Below, piece by piece: positions 26,997 to 35,293 of a stretch of DNA of 64,000 bases. The stretch's first letter is position 1. The number at the start of each line of letters is the position of its first letter. The position numbers and the translations under genes are program-made. Source of the stretch: Hirschia sp. Its GTDB lineage: Bacteria; Pseudomonadota; Alphaproteobacteria; Caulobacterales; Hyphomonadaceae. The stretch lies in the NCBI GenBank assembly GCA_002709235.1, contig PAQI01000012.1, positions 70,521 to 134,520 of the forward strand, in the 5' to 3' direction. The notes under the pieces were generated by a model, which was given only the letters and a program-made list of their open reading frames with translations, searched no databases and had not been told where the DNA came from.

Positions 26997-27020
26997 TTCG
27001 TAACAATGCTCGTAACAAAA
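26997..27020 (+). repeat. right arm-type integrase-binding repeats of element A
   Basis: TCGTAACAAT (26998-27007) and TCGTAACAA (27010-27018), direct copies 12 bases apart, matching the pair at the left end (13471-13505). They lie between the integrase start and the att core, about 100 bases from the latter. Confidence 0.55.
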
Positions 27021-27117
27021 TCGTATAGAACAGCTAAAGCATGCTTGGGTTAAGATGTGGGAAAACACCGAACCTATTGGTAAACAACAATTTTATTGAA
27101 TTGTTTACGAACAAAGG

Positions 27118-27166
27118 ATGGTGCCCGGGGGCGGAATTGAACCACCGACACGCGGATTTTCAATCC
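27118..27166. repeat. shared attachment site between elements A and B (49-bp tRNA-Phe copy)
   Basis: 49 bases identical to 37312-37360, that is, the 3' part of tRNA-Phe from the anticodon stem to the CCA end. The first 15 bases also match the site at 13331. The tRNA copy is incomplete (it runs into unrelated sequence after CAATCC) and so is not a functional tRNA. Confidence 0.9.
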
Positions 27167-27207
27167 AAGTGTATCCCTGCGATTTCAAATACTTACGACA
27201 AAATAAC

Positions 27208-27257
27208 TGTCAAACCCTGCCCGATCAAATCAAAGACTTACGTGAATTTGTCAAACC
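27208..27257 (+). repeat. left arm-type repeats of element B
   Basis: Two exact direct copies of TGTCAAACC (27208-27216 and 27249-27257). The same nonamer occurs twice at the right end (37224-37232, 37246-37254). Confidence 0.6.
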
Positions 27258-27378
27258 GGGATGGTCCACCTGGTAGGGAGGCCGCCGCCCCGATTGGTCC
27301 CGGGAGCGACGGCAAAGGATGCCCCCTTCACGAAGCTTCCATCATTGTTCCTATCATACTCGCTGTGAGGGCGGATTG

Positions 27379-27501
27379 ATGGGCGCTCTTCACGAATCCT
27401 CGAGAATGCTCGCGCCCCTATTTCATCTTTTTAGATCAGATGAATCCAGTGAAGTCGCGGCCACGGTCCAGAATGAGACTGCCGCCGACTTGGCTTCCTG
27501 A
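27379..27501 (+). CDS. possible 40-residue protein at the left end of element B
   Basis: MGALHESSRMLAPLFHLFRS.. then an acidic/Ala stretch, with GAGGGCGG just before the ATG and a hairpin pair immediately after the stop. No family recognised; may not be real. The stretch 27167-27953 has no other convincing gene. Confidence 0.3.
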   Translation: MGALHESSRMLAPLFHLFRSDESSEVAATVQNETAADLAS

Positions 27502-27503
27502 CG

Positions 27504-27552
27504 CTCGCTAGTTTTGGTCACTGGCGAGCGCCCCAAGGGGCGTTCTTTGTCC
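27504..27552 (+). terminator. double hairpin, probable terminator
   Basis: GCTCGC..GCGAGC (27504-27530 area) is followed directly by CGCCCC-AA-GGGGCG and TTCTTTG. It lies at the end of the 40-residue frame, about 400 bases before the HNH gene. Confidence 0.5.
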
Positions 27553-27632
27553 CTAAATGGCTTGCCCACGGTTGCCGCTTCCCGATTTCAACAAAAGCGG
27601 CTGACGACGTGGCGGGAACTTTGCCCTGGGGT

Positions 27633-27702
27633 GGTGCACATCCGGGGATTTCCGACCGCCCTGTTGCCGCGTGAGGCGCAGGGGAAACCGCGGGGATGCA
27701 CC
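27633..27702. other. structured GC-rich segment upstream of HNH (cos-like or RNA candidate)
   Basis: Nested complementary blocks GGTGCA/TGCACC, TCC/GGA and TTTCC/GGAAA fold 70 bases into one long interrupted hairpin. It lies in non-coding DNA about 250 bases before the HNH-terminase genes, where cos or packaging sites often lie. A structured RNA is the other reading. No similarity search was possible. Confidence 0.35.
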
Positions 27703-27953
27703 TCTCCTGTCCGGGATTTTCTGGATGCCCACTGACCCCTCCTACGTGCCGGCGTATCCGGTGGGGGAGCGACTGGCCGACGTAATCGGCAGGGCGGTTA
27801 TACCACTACACGCCCCTCTAGGCCGCTCTCCGCGAGGAGGAGGGATGCGGAAAGCGGAGTATTGCCAAAAGCACAGCTCTTGCCCTCGATAGGAGGCGCA
27901 ATCCGCACATATCTGAACCTGCGTAGACTGAACGCACTGTAGAGGTGCTATCC

Positions 27954-28337
27954 GTGTCTAAATGGCCATACCACACGACGAATTGGCTGCGGCTTCGCGC
28001 AGCTCACCTGATGATAGAGCCGCTTTGTCGGGATTGTCGGGCGGTGGGACGAATCGTACTCGCGAACCACGTTGACCACATCATGGCCATTTCATCCGGC
28101 GGCGACCCCTTCCCCAACCACGACGGCCTTGCGAGCCTTTGTGCATCCTGTCACGGCGCAAAGACATCGCGAGGTGACGAAGCCGGCGCGATCCGCTCGT
28201 CAAAGCCGCGAAAAGGATGCGGAGTCGATGGCTCGCCGCTCGACTCCTCGCACCCCTGGCATGAAAAATCGCTCAGTGCTGACGATCAGGGACCGACGGG
28301 GGGCATTCTGTCTCAATTAGTTTTGAGAGGGCGATAG
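27954..28337 (+). CDS. phage HNH endonuclease
   Basis: 127 aa from a GTG with AGAGG upstream; the family N-terminus (SKWPYHTTNWLRLRAAHL) supports this start. Zinc and active-site motifs: CRDC, NHVDHIMAIS (HNH core) and CASCHGAKT. Phage HNH proteins next to terminase genes assist cleavage at cos sites and DNA packaging. The stop overlaps the terminase GTG (TAGTG). The C-terminal 40 residues are low-complexity. Confidence 0.88.
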   Translation: MSKWPYHTTNWLRLRAAHLMIEPLCRDCRAVGRIVLANHVDHIMAISSGGDPFPNHDGLASLCASCHGAKTSRGDEAGAIRSSKPRKGCGVDGSPLDSSHPWHEKSLSADDQGPTGGILSQLVLRGR

Positions 28338-29980
28338 TGGGCAAACGAGGTCCAGGCTCGTCGCGACTGCGGGCGGCGGCAGCCCTTGCGGTTGCAGAAG
28401 ATCCTTCAGAACCGCAAAGCAAGGACGACAAGCCGCGCGGGCGCGTTCCATCGACAGCTTCGCATCCATGGGAAAAGCTCAACATGCCGGCGGCTGAAAA
28501 GGTGCTCGCCTTTCTCGGCACCCTTCCCGTCGTCTCGGGCTTAAAGGCTGGCCAACGCCTCGAGCTACTACCGTTTCAGGAAGACTTTGTGCGCGCGGTG
28601 TATGAGACCGACCCCAAAGGGCTGCGCATCGTTCGGATGGCTGCGCTATCTGTAGCACGCGGCAACGGCAAGTCAGGTTTATTGGCCGGGCTCTCCCTGG
28701 CTCATCTTCTTGGGCCGCTGCAAGAGCCCTATGGCGAATGCTACGGCGCAGCACTTGATCGTGAGCAAGCCGGCGTTCTCTTTAGGATGATGCGTGCGAT
28801 TATCGAGGCGACGCCCTGGATGGCGGCGTGTGTCAATATTCGCGACTGGCATAAAGAAATCACCCATGAGCCTTCGCAATCGATCTGGCGCGCGCTCACA
28901 TCCGACGCAAGAAAGGCGCACGGCTTGGCACCTTCTTTCTGGGTTGCGGATGAGGTCGCGCAGTGGCGAAGCCGCGAGCTGTGGGACAATCTCGCGACCG
29001 GCATGGGGAAACGACATGAAGCGCTTGGCGTAACGATCTCAACTCAAGCGGCGGATGATCATCACTTTTTCAGCGAAATGCTGGACGATGAACCTCGCCC
29101 TACTGTGCACACCCAATTGCACGCGGCTCCGAAAGACTGCGCGCTTGATGACCGCGACGCCTGGAAAGCCGCCAATCCCGCGCTGGGCAGCTTTCTCAAT
29201 GAAGAACAATTCGCCGACGCTGCGGATCGGGCTATACGTTCTTCAAGCTTCGCCCCGTCGTTTCGACTCCTGAACCTGAACCAGAGAGTCGAGGCCAGCG
29301 AGCGCTTCATCGCCCAGGCGGATTGGGAAGCCAACTCAGACCCCTTCGACATTCTCGAACTCGAGGGCCAGCCTTGTTACGGCGGGCTCGATCTTTCCAG
29401 CACGACCGACCTCACGGCTTTCGCCTTGTGGTTTCCCGAAGCTGGTAAAATTCTCGTCTGGCATTGGGCACCTGCTGACACCATTCATGCACGCGCTGAA
29501 AAGGACCGCGTGCCATACCCAGCCTGGGCTGATGACGGCTGGATCGAGCGCACGCCTGGACGAGCAACCGACCGCGCAGCGATAGCACGACGACTCGCCG
29601 ATGTGCAGGCGTCCTATGATGTGCGATGCATCGCATATGACCGCTGGCGTATAGAGGATCTACGCAAGCTTCTGTCTGATGAAGATATTGAATTGCCGCT
29701 CGTGGAATTCGTTCCTGGCTGGAAGTCATATGGGCCGGCCTGCGATGCTTTTGAGCGGGCGGTGCTCGAGGGGCGCATGCATCACAATGGCAATCCGCTC
29801 CTGCGATGGCAGGCGGGTAACGTGACAATCGAAACGGACCCGGCAGGCAACCGCAAACCATCCAAGGCCAAATCTTTCGATCGCATCGACGGTATGGTCG
29901 CTGCTATCATGGCTTGCGGTGTGGCCTCCCGCGATGAAGGGCCCGTCGTCTATCGCGGAGATGGTCCGTTCTGGTTGTGA
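28337..29980 (+). CDS. terminase large subunit
   Basis: 547 aa, GTG start with GAGAGG eight bases upstream. ATPase: Walker A ARGNGKS (107-113) and Walker B FWVADE (201-206). Nuclease: LDLSSTTD with Asp352 and a late IDGMVAA with a further Asp. It belongs to the Terminase_1 (HK97/YmfN-like) group that drives DNA into proheads. No separate small-terminase gene is seen between HNH and this gene; the first 40 residues (MGKRGPGSSRLRAAAALAVAE..) are basic and Ala-rich and recall the start of P27-type small terminases, which could be coincidence. Confidence 0.92.
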   Translation: MGKRGPGSSRLRAAAALAVAEDPSEPQSKDDKPRGRVPSTASHPWEKLNMPAAEKVLAFLGTLPVVSGLKAGQRLELLPFQEDFVRAVYETDPKGLRIVRMAALSVARGNGKSGLLAGLSLAHLLGPLQEPYGECYGAALDREQAGVLFRMMRAIIEATPWMAACVNIRDWHKEITHEPSQSIWRALTSDARKAHGLAPSFWVADEVAQWRSRELWDNLATGMGKRHEALGVTISTQAADDHHFFSEMLDDEPRPTVHTQLHAAPKDCALDDRDAWKAANPALGSFLNEEQFADAADRAIRSSSFAPSFRLLNLNQRVEASERFIAQADWEANSDPFDILELEGQPCYGGLDLSSTTDLTAFALWFPEAGKILVWHWAPADTIHARAEKDRVPYPAWADDGWIERTPGRATDRAAIARRLADVQASYDVRCIAYDRWRIEDLRKLLSDEDIELPLVEFVPGWKSYGPACDAFERAVLEGRMHHNGNPLLRWQAGNVTIETDPAGNRKPSKAKSFDRIDGMVAAIMACGVASRDEGPVVYRGDGPFWL

Positions 29981-30053
29981 CGAAGCCCTCAATGCGCCGC
30001 GTATAGCTGCATGGTTATTCTTCCGCATCTATTTTTCTTGCGGACAGAACGAC

Positions 30054-31274
30054 ATGAAAACAAATGATCTGGTTGAACAGCGGGCGTCAATCGTGGCGCG
30101 CATGAGCGAAGCGCACGATTCGGATAATTCTGAAGCTTTCGCCACGGCTGAAAAAGAACTGGCCGCCGTTGATGCAAAGCTCGAGCGAGCCCGCAAGGTC
30201 GACGCCGCCGACCGCGCCGAAACAGGCACGCCGATCGCGGGCGATGAAAAACTAGTTTCGGAAATTCGCACCAAGTTTCGTGTTTCCCGTGCTATTGCCG
30301 CCGCTTCTGGACTGGGCGTGGATGCAGGTTTTGAGCGTGAGATTCAGACCGAGCTCGCCAAGCGAGCTGGCCGCCCGGCCGAAGGCGTATATATCCCGAC
30401 TGAAGTATTCGAGACCCGCGTGCTCACGACTTCGACAGGATCCGAACTAGTCCCTACCGACCACCGCCCGGATCAGTATATCAGCGCTTTGACGGCTGCT
30501 TCAGTTGTTCGCGGCCTGGGTGCGCGCGTGTTGAACGGTCTGGTGGGCAATCTGTCGATTCCGCGTGAAACCGACTCGCCTGCAATTGGATGGGTCGCGG
30601 AGAATGCGGCACTATCATCCGATGACGCCGACTTCGACTCTATTACACTTAGCCCGAAACACGCAGGTGCTTTGTCTGAATTCAGCCGCAACATGCTATT
30701 GCAGGCCTCGCCCGATGTGGAAGCCCTGCTACGTCAGATGCTCGCGCGTAACCTTGCGCTCGCAATCGATCGGGCAGCGATCAAGGGTGGCGGCACAAAC
30801 GAACCTGTTGGCATACTTTCGACGAGCGGAATTCAGACCATCGCTGCGCCTGACTCGATTTTCGAAGCCGTGGCGGACGCCGTCACACTGGCGGATGCAG
30901 AAAACGTCGGCGGTTCCCGTGCTATCCTGACGACGCCAGAAATCCGTAAGCTTGCTGCGCTAGCCTTGGATGTGAACGGGCGACCTCAAGGCGTAGGGAC
31001 AATATTCCATAATGTGCCGACAACCTTTAGCAATCTGGTTCCTAAGACTTTGGGTGCCGGCGCTGAACACGGCCTGATCTATGGCGACTGGTCCGAATTG
31101 CTGATCGGTATCTGGTCTGAAGTCGATATCTTGGTGAACCCGTTTGAGTCGACGGCCTACAGCAAGGGAAATGTCAGCATCCGCGCTATGGGCACCGTTG
31201 ACGTTGCTGTCCGTCACAAGAAAGCGTTCGTTTCAGTCGAAGACCTGGCAACCACCACCGCCGCTATGCCGTGA
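30054..31274 (+). CDS. HK97-type major capsid protein
   Basis: About 406 aa from the ATG at 30054. Residues 1-75 form a coiled-coil delta/scaffold domain (LVEQRASIVARMSEAHDSDNSE..), then the HK97 fold: SELVPTDHR, GWVAENAALSSDDADFDSITLSPKH (E-loop region), FSRNMLLQASPDVEALLRQML, and the C-terminal NPFESTAYSKGNVSIRA. The delta domain is normally removed by the prohead protease, which is encoded next. Placement before protease and portal is the reverse of the usual portal-protease-capsid order. Confidence 0.93.
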   Translation: MKTNDLVEQRASIVARMSEAHDSDNSEAFATAEKELAAVDAKLERARKVDAADRAETGTPIAGDEKLVSEIRTKFRVSRAIAAASGLGVDAGFEREIQTELAKRAGRPAEGVYIPTEVFETRVLTTSTGSELVPTDHRPDQYISALTAASVVRGLGARVLNGLVGNLSIPRETDSPAIGWVAENAALSSDDADFDSITLSPKHAGALSEFSRNMLLQASPDVEALLRQMLARNLALAIDRAAIKGGGTNEPVGILSTSGIQTIAAPDSIFEAVADAVTLADAENVGGSRAILTTPEIRKLAALALDVNGRPQGVGTIFHNVPTTFSNLVPKTLGAGAEHGLIYGDWSELLIGIWSEVDILVNPFESTAYSKGNVSIRAMGTVDVAVRHKKAFVSVEDLATTTAAMP

Positions 31275-31287
31275 TAGGCGCGCCCGT

Positions 31288-31833
31288 ATGAGTCATCAGA
31301 ACCTAGAACAAAGGCGTTTCGCCGAAGTCCGCACTGCCGGCAGGAAGCTGGAAGGCTATGCGGCCTTGTTCGCAAGCGAAGCGCGTATTGGCGATTTCGT
31401 CGAGACGATCGCGCCTGGCGCATTTCGCGCTTCGCTAGCTGGGGACGTCCTCGCGCTTCAGGATCACGCTTTCGACAAGGTGCTGGGCCGGACGCAATCT
31501 GGAACGCTTAGGCTCTCTGAGGATGAACGAGGCCTCGCCTTCTCACTCGACCTGCCGGACACCACTGTCGGGCGTGATGTACTGGCACTGGCAGAGCGCG
31601 GAGATCTTGGCGGAATGTCGTTTGGTTTCACGATCCCTGAAGGCGGCGACAAGTGGGACGGGCCTCGCCGGACACTCCACGCCGTCGACTTGATGGAAGT
31701 GTCTGTCGTATCAGCATGGCCAGCATATCCAGACACCGCCACAGAACTGGCCTTGCGCTCACGCAGACCAAATCTGGAATCGGAACGTCGCCGCCGGGCG
31801 CTCATTTTGGCGAGGTTGTCGCATTGCGATTGA
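31288..31833 (+). CDS. HK97-family prohead serine protease
   Basis: 181 aa. FAEVRTAGRKLEGYAALF, then IAPGAFRASL, LQDHAFDKVLGR with the catalytic His60 and GGMSFGF with Ser111, all typical of the family. It processes capsid and then itself during head maturation. It lies 13 bases after the capsid gene; its end overlaps the portal gene by 10 bases. Confidence 0.92.
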   Translation: MSHQNLEQRRFAEVRTAGRKLEGYAALFASEARIGDFVETIAPGAFRASLAGDVLALQDHAFDKVLGRTQSGTLRLSEDERGLAFSLDLPDTTVGRDVLALAERGDLGGMSFGFTIPEGGDKWDGPRRTLHAVDLMEVSVVSAWPAYPDTATELALRSRRPNLESERRRRALILARLSHCD

Positions 31834-32975
31834 TTGACCGGATTGCCGCCCGTCTGGGCTTTGAGCGGCGAGACGCCGAGCACCCAAGCTGGGCCGGACT
31901 CGCGTCCGGCCCGGGCTATCGTCTCGGGCTTTCCACACAGGCTGCCGAAAACCTCTCAACGGTGAATGCCTGCGTCAACGCGATTTCCAGCGCGCTCGGC
32001 TATGTGCCGGCGCTCGTCTATCGCCGGGAGTCAAACGGCGTTCGGGTTGAGGCACCGACTCACCCGCTGGGCCGCCTTGTGCGCTGCGGCGCGAATGGGC
32101 AGCAGACCTGGCCGGATTTCCTAGAACACCTAATCAGCTCGACACTGCTGACAGGAAACGGCCTTGCAGTGATCGACCGCACGGCCAATGGACAGCTTGC
32201 AGGGCTTCGTTTCGTTCCCTGGGGAATGGTGACAGTTGCCGAATTGGCAAGCGGCCGTCTGGCTTATGACGTATCAGATGGGCGCAGCCGATCGCGCCGC
32301 TATCTCGAGGGAGAAGTGGTTCACCTGCGCGACCGGACGGATGATGGACGAATTGGTCGGTCGCGCCTGTCGCGTGCAGCTCAGACAGTTGAGGGTGTCG
32401 CGGCGGCAAATACCCATGCTGCGTCCTTCCTCAAGAACGGCGCGAGCCCGAGCGGCGTTATTGAATATCCGAACGCGCTCTCTCCCGAGCAAGTCCAGAA
32501 CATCCGCAACAATTTCAAAAGGCGGCTCTCCGGGGCGTCGAACGCCGGCGAGACATTGGTTCTGGATGGCGGCGCAAAATGGGCCGCTGCCCAAATCTCG
32601 CCTGAAGACGCTGAATTGTTGGAAACCCGCAAATTCGGCGTGATTGAAATATGCCGGCTATTTCAAGTGCCGCCGCCAATCGTTCAAGCCTATGAGAACA
32701 ACACATTCACCAATGCCGCCCAGGCCGGACTGTGGTTTGCAACCTTCTGCCTGGCACCCTGGGCGCGGAAACTCGAGGCCGAATTCGCTCGCACGGTTTT
32801 TCCAACCGGCGGACCCTTCGAGATTGAACTCGACCTCTCCGGCTTCCTGCGCGGCGATCCCGAAACGCGCTGGGCTGCAAACAAGATCGCTATCGAAACC
32901 GGCGTGCTTGACCCGGAAGAAGTGCGACAGGTCGAGGGCTGGAATCCGCGCAGAGCCAATTCGCCAGCCACTTGA
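31824..32975 (+). CDS. phage portal protein (HK97 family)
   Basis: About 383 aa from a TTG with GAGG eight bases upstream; no ATG lies near the family N-terminus. Motifs: LSTVNACVNAISSALGYVP, LISSTLLTGNGLAVIDR, VVHLRDRTDDGRIGRSRLSRAAQTVE, AASFLKNGASPSGVIEYP and IVQAYENNTFTNAAQAGLWFATFCLAPWARKLEAEF. It forms the dodecameric channel for DNA entry and the tail docking point. It is the last structural gene; no head-tail connector follows. Confidence 0.92.
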   Translation: MRLIDRIAARLGFERRDAEHPSWAGLASGPGYRLGLSTQAAENLSTVNACVNAISSALGYVPALVYRRESNGVRVEAPTHPLGRLVRCGANGQQTWPDFLEHLISSTLLTGNGLAVIDRTANGQLAGLRFVPWGMVTVAELASGRLAYDVSDGRSRSRRYLEGEVVHLRDRTDDGRIGRSRLSRAAQTVEGVAAANTHAASFLKNGASPSGVIEYPNALSPEQVQNIRNNFKRRLSGASNAGETLVLDGGAKWAAAQISPEDAELLETRKFGVIEICRLFQVPPPIVQAYENNTFTNAAQAGLWFATFCLAPWARKLEAEFARTVFPTGGPFEIELDLSGFLRGDPETRWAANKIAIETGVLDPEEVRQVEGWNPRRANSPAT

Positions 32976-33026
32976 TCTCTTTCTGAATGACTTGCATCAT
33001 CGCTCCTAGGTTGTGGGAGAATTGCA

Positions 33027-33608
33027 ATGTCTTCTGACGGGGATTCCTTTTTTGACTATTTAGGCAAGGGAATAGCTGCAATTGCGGCGCTAGGTGCAGT
33101 CGGTTTAGGGAAAGCGCTTACTCATAGCGGCGACGATATTGCGAGGATGTTCGGGCGGCATGCAGATGATGTTACCCCTATTGCGCCGCGAACTGCCGAC
33201 GATGTAGTCCCAAAACATATTCCGATTGATGAGTATCCACCGCCTTTGGAACCGCACCCATTGGCTGCAAAATCTGCCGCCAATGAACAACAAGCAGTAG
33301 AGCCCATCATCTCATATGATCAATTCCATCAATTGATGTTGGATTTGGGACAGGACCTTGGCGAAGATTTATTCAAAGAGTTCATCCAGACGTGTCTAAC
33401 ATCAGAGCCTGACATAATGTGTTGGCAAAGTGCGCAGCCGACCCGCGATGAAAGTGGAAAGCTCGAATTCCAGATTATCTCGTTTGAAGAGTTTGAAGAG
33501 TTCGCTGAATATGTCGGCGTGGAAGCAGTAGAGACGGCTCGGGCTGACTATGATGCCTGGTGCCTTGCAGATCCGCCCGAACCAGTCTGCTGGAAGCTGC
33601 TTAAATAG
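33027..33608 (+). CDS. hypothetical protein of element B
   Basis: 193 aa. A short hydrophobic Gly/Ala segment (GKGIAAIAALGAVGLGKAL) near the N-terminus, a Pro-rich middle and an acidic C-terminal half with four Cys residues (CLTSEPDIMC; CLADPPEPVC). No family recognised. It lies downstream of the portal gene in the same direction, where a head-tail or head-decoration protein would be expected, but nothing in the sequence shows this. Confidence 0.6.
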   Translation: MSSDGDSFFDYLGKGIAAIAALGAVGLGKALTHSGDDIARMFGRHADDVTPIAPRTADDVVPKHIPIDEYPPPLEPHPLAAKSAANEQQAVEPIISYDQFHQLMLDLGQDLGEDLFKEFIQTCLTSEPDIMCWQSAQPTRDESGKLEFQIISFEEFEEFAEYVGVEAVETARADYDAWCLADPPEPVCWKLLK

Positions 33609-33625
33609 AATTCCGTTTTGACGCC

Positions 33626-33856
33626 TTACTTCATTCGCACACCGGGCCGACCATGATTCAAGAATTCGACTCCAGCCAATTCAAGCGCTTGCTGAACCTT
33701 GATCAAGGACCGGGCTCGAGAGTTGATCATTTCAGCGCCCACAGCCTCCATTGCGCGAAGCGTGTTCAACGCCACGTCCGCCTTTTGGGCTAATTGCTTC
33801 TGGTCCATGCCGATCAGTGCGCGGGCGGCCCGAAGCTGATTTCCTGTCGTGAGCAT
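33626..33856 (-). CDS. XRE-family HTH repressor of element B
   Basis: About 76 aa: LRAARALIGMDQKQLAQKADVALNTLRAMEA is a Cro/C1-type HTH, followed by LIKVQQALELAGVEFL and a short tail. It is divergent from the genes at 34014 onward and shares with them a perfect dyad at 33926-33952, the likely operator. It is the candidate maintenance repressor of the element. Confidence 0.85.
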   Translation of the reverse strand: MLTTGNQLRAARALIGMDQKQLAQKADVALNTLRAMEAVGAEMINSRARSLIKVQQALELAGVEFLNHGRPGVRMK

Positions 33857-33925
33857 GGCAGACAATTTCCGAGAGATTAATGAAGATCGTGGGGAGCATA
33901 TGCGATTCTCTGGCTTTAATTTCCT

Positions 33926-33952
33926 ATTAATTGGTGATAATAACCAATTAAT
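33926..33952. promoter_or_regulatory. operator dyad for the element B repressor
   Basis: ATTAATTGGT and ACCAATTAAT are perfect 10-base inverted arms around a 7-base AT-rich spacer, 70 bases before the repressor start and 62 bases before the divergent gene. Confidence 0.75.
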
Positions 33953-34013
33953 TCCATGAAAGGCTGCGTTTTTCCGCCGTCCATTTTCTCAACGCCATAT
34001 AAAGGGAACTCTA

Positions 34014-34256
34014 ATGAACCGACTCGACATCGAAGATCTCAGCAATGCCCTGGACGATATCCGGTATCTTTGCGCATCGCTTGATATGGCGAGCCGGGGG
34101 TTGAGCGAAGAGCGCGAACAGATGGCATTTCGCGGTTTGGCCGACGCTATTCAGGCGAGAGCTGAATGGATTCAAGGCGAGATGGACAGGCGGTATCGCG
34201 AGGCGAATAAGGACGGGCCGCGTCATTTGAAATCGGTGCCATCCTCTGGCACATAG
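34014..34256 (+). CDS. small hypothetical protein, element B
   Basis: 80 aa, helical and charged (DIEDLSNALDDIRYLCASLDMASRGLSEEREQMAFRGLADAIQARAEWIQ). No family recognised. It is the first gene under the divergent operator, a position often taken by an early regulator or anti-repressor. The 177 bases after it hold GC-rich DNA with no clear gene. Confidence 0.6.
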   Translation: MNRLDIEDLSNALDDIRYLCASLDMASRGLSEEREQMAFRGLADAIQARAEWIQGEMDRRYREANKDGPRHLKSVPSSGT

Positions 34257-34433
34257 AGCGCAAATTTTCTTATGAATTTAAGATGCTAGAAACCATATCG
34301 AAACGGGGTGGAAAGGTTTTGGCGTTAATGTGGACGCCTGCCTTGAGGGGCAGCCGAGGCGAGTGGTTCGCCCCGGCCACCGCCGCCGCCGGGTTGCCGC
34401 CCGAACGTCGGCCTCCAATGATGGAGCCATCCC

Positions 34434-35114
34434 ATGAACGCGACATCCGCGTCTTCCCTTAATCTATCCGAAATTTCGGTTTCCAACTGGTTAAAATCGC
34501 ACGGTAGCAAACTGCTCGCCTACGTGCCGACTGTCTTAATCATCTATCTAGGCCACGATGGCCTGACACGCATTCCTGATGTTGAAGCAAACATTGCCTG
34601 GGCATTTACAGCGCTCATGTCCGTCAACGCCCTATATGCGTCAAGCGTCATTCAAAGATATCTCGATATCCGGACCTCGATGCCCGCGAAGGCCATGACG
34701 GCGGCTGTCACTATCGGCTTCGCTGTCATTATTGAAGCCCTCGTGATTGGTATCGCGCTCTTCCACGCTGCTGGCGGCTTGTTGTTTTATCTTCTGGGCC
34801 CCGGCCAGACCCTCACACACAATCTTGCCGCCTTTGCGATCGGCCTGGGGTTTTCGGCTTTCAACGTCTCTCTGAAATGGTCGATGACTTCAAAGACGGA
34901 ACAAACAAAATCGACCGCCCAAGAAGCCCTCTTGTTCGATTTGACTGCCGGAATAGCTGAAAAAGCCTCGAACGCCGGCAAGGCGGAATTGTCGAAGATG
35001 ATCGAGCACACGCAACGGATTACGCGCGATGAACTCGACAAGGCTCGTCGGCTTCACGATCCGGAGAACGCGCGGAAGCGTCGCGGGCGGCCGAAAAAGA
35101 TGCAAGCGGCGTGA
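34434..35114 (+). CDS. polytopic membrane protein with basic C-terminus, element B
   Basis: 226 aa. Four hydrophobic segments (residues about 27-42, 52-70, 82-110, 115-145) are followed by a charged helix and a basic KRRGRPKK tail. The RGRP sequence is like an AT-hook. No family recognised. It could be an accessory defence, superinfection-exclusion or holin-like protein; nothing decides between these. A strong terminator follows. Confidence 0.6.
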   Translation: MNATSASSLNLSEISVSNWLKSHGSKLLAYVPTVLIIYLGHDGLTRIPDVEANIAWAFTALMSVNALYASSVIQRYLDIRTSMPAKAMTAAVTIGFAVIIEALVIGIALFHAAGGLLFYLLGPGQTLTHNLAAFAIGLGFSAFNVSLKWSMTSKTEQTKSTAQEALLFDLTAGIAEKASNAGKAELSKMIEHTQRITRDELDKARRLHDPENARKRRGRPKKMQAA

Positions 35115-35137
35115 TAAGCTCCCGGACCTAACGACAC

Positions 35138-35170
35138 AAAGCCCTCGCCAAACGGCGAGGGCTTTTTTTC
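35138..35170 (+). terminator. rho-independent terminator
   Basis: AAAGCCCTCGCC-AAAC-GGCGAGGGCTTTTTTTC: a 12-bp stem with tetraloop and T-run after the membrane-protein gene. Confidence 0.95.
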
Positions 35171-35239
35171 ATAAACGTAGTTGGAATATCTGCAGTTCGA
35201 CAACTCTGAATACCTCCAAAGCCAAAACCGTGTTGCTTG

Positions 35240-35259
35240 CCACGCTTTAGAAAGCGTGG
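35240..35259. promoter_or_regulatory. 20-base palindrome upstream of the MerR-like gene
   Basis: CCACGCTTT-AG-AAAGCGTGG is a perfect dyad 35 bases before the MerR-like gene's start. It fits an autoregulatory operator better than a terminator, since no T-run follows. Confidence 0.5.
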
Positions 35260-35293
35260 TATCCCTCACGCATCCTGAAAGGAGGGTCAGCGA

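Larger units (their letters stand above)
13331..27132. mobile_element. integrative element A (satellite-like, carries SIR2-STAND defence gene)
   Basis: About 13.8 kb bounded by 15-bp direct repeats of the tRNA-Phe 3' end (13331-13345 and 27118-27132). Inside each end are two arm-type repeats with core GTAACAA. The integrase gene lies at the right end, next to the tRNA-side attachment site. Contents: excisionase-like HTH proteins, a prim-pol/helicase with iterons downstream, small phage-like proteins, a cargo segment with a SIR2-STAND protein and a short recombinase, a secreted collar-domain protein and the integrase. There are no terminase, capsid, tail or lysis genes. It is best read as a phage satellite or integrative plasmid-like island; which one is inference. 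Confidence 0.8.

Noticed and set aside
27041..27379. 112-aa frame across the middle attachment site
   Set aside because: It translates the tRNA-Phe remnant and the arm repeats; no motifs.
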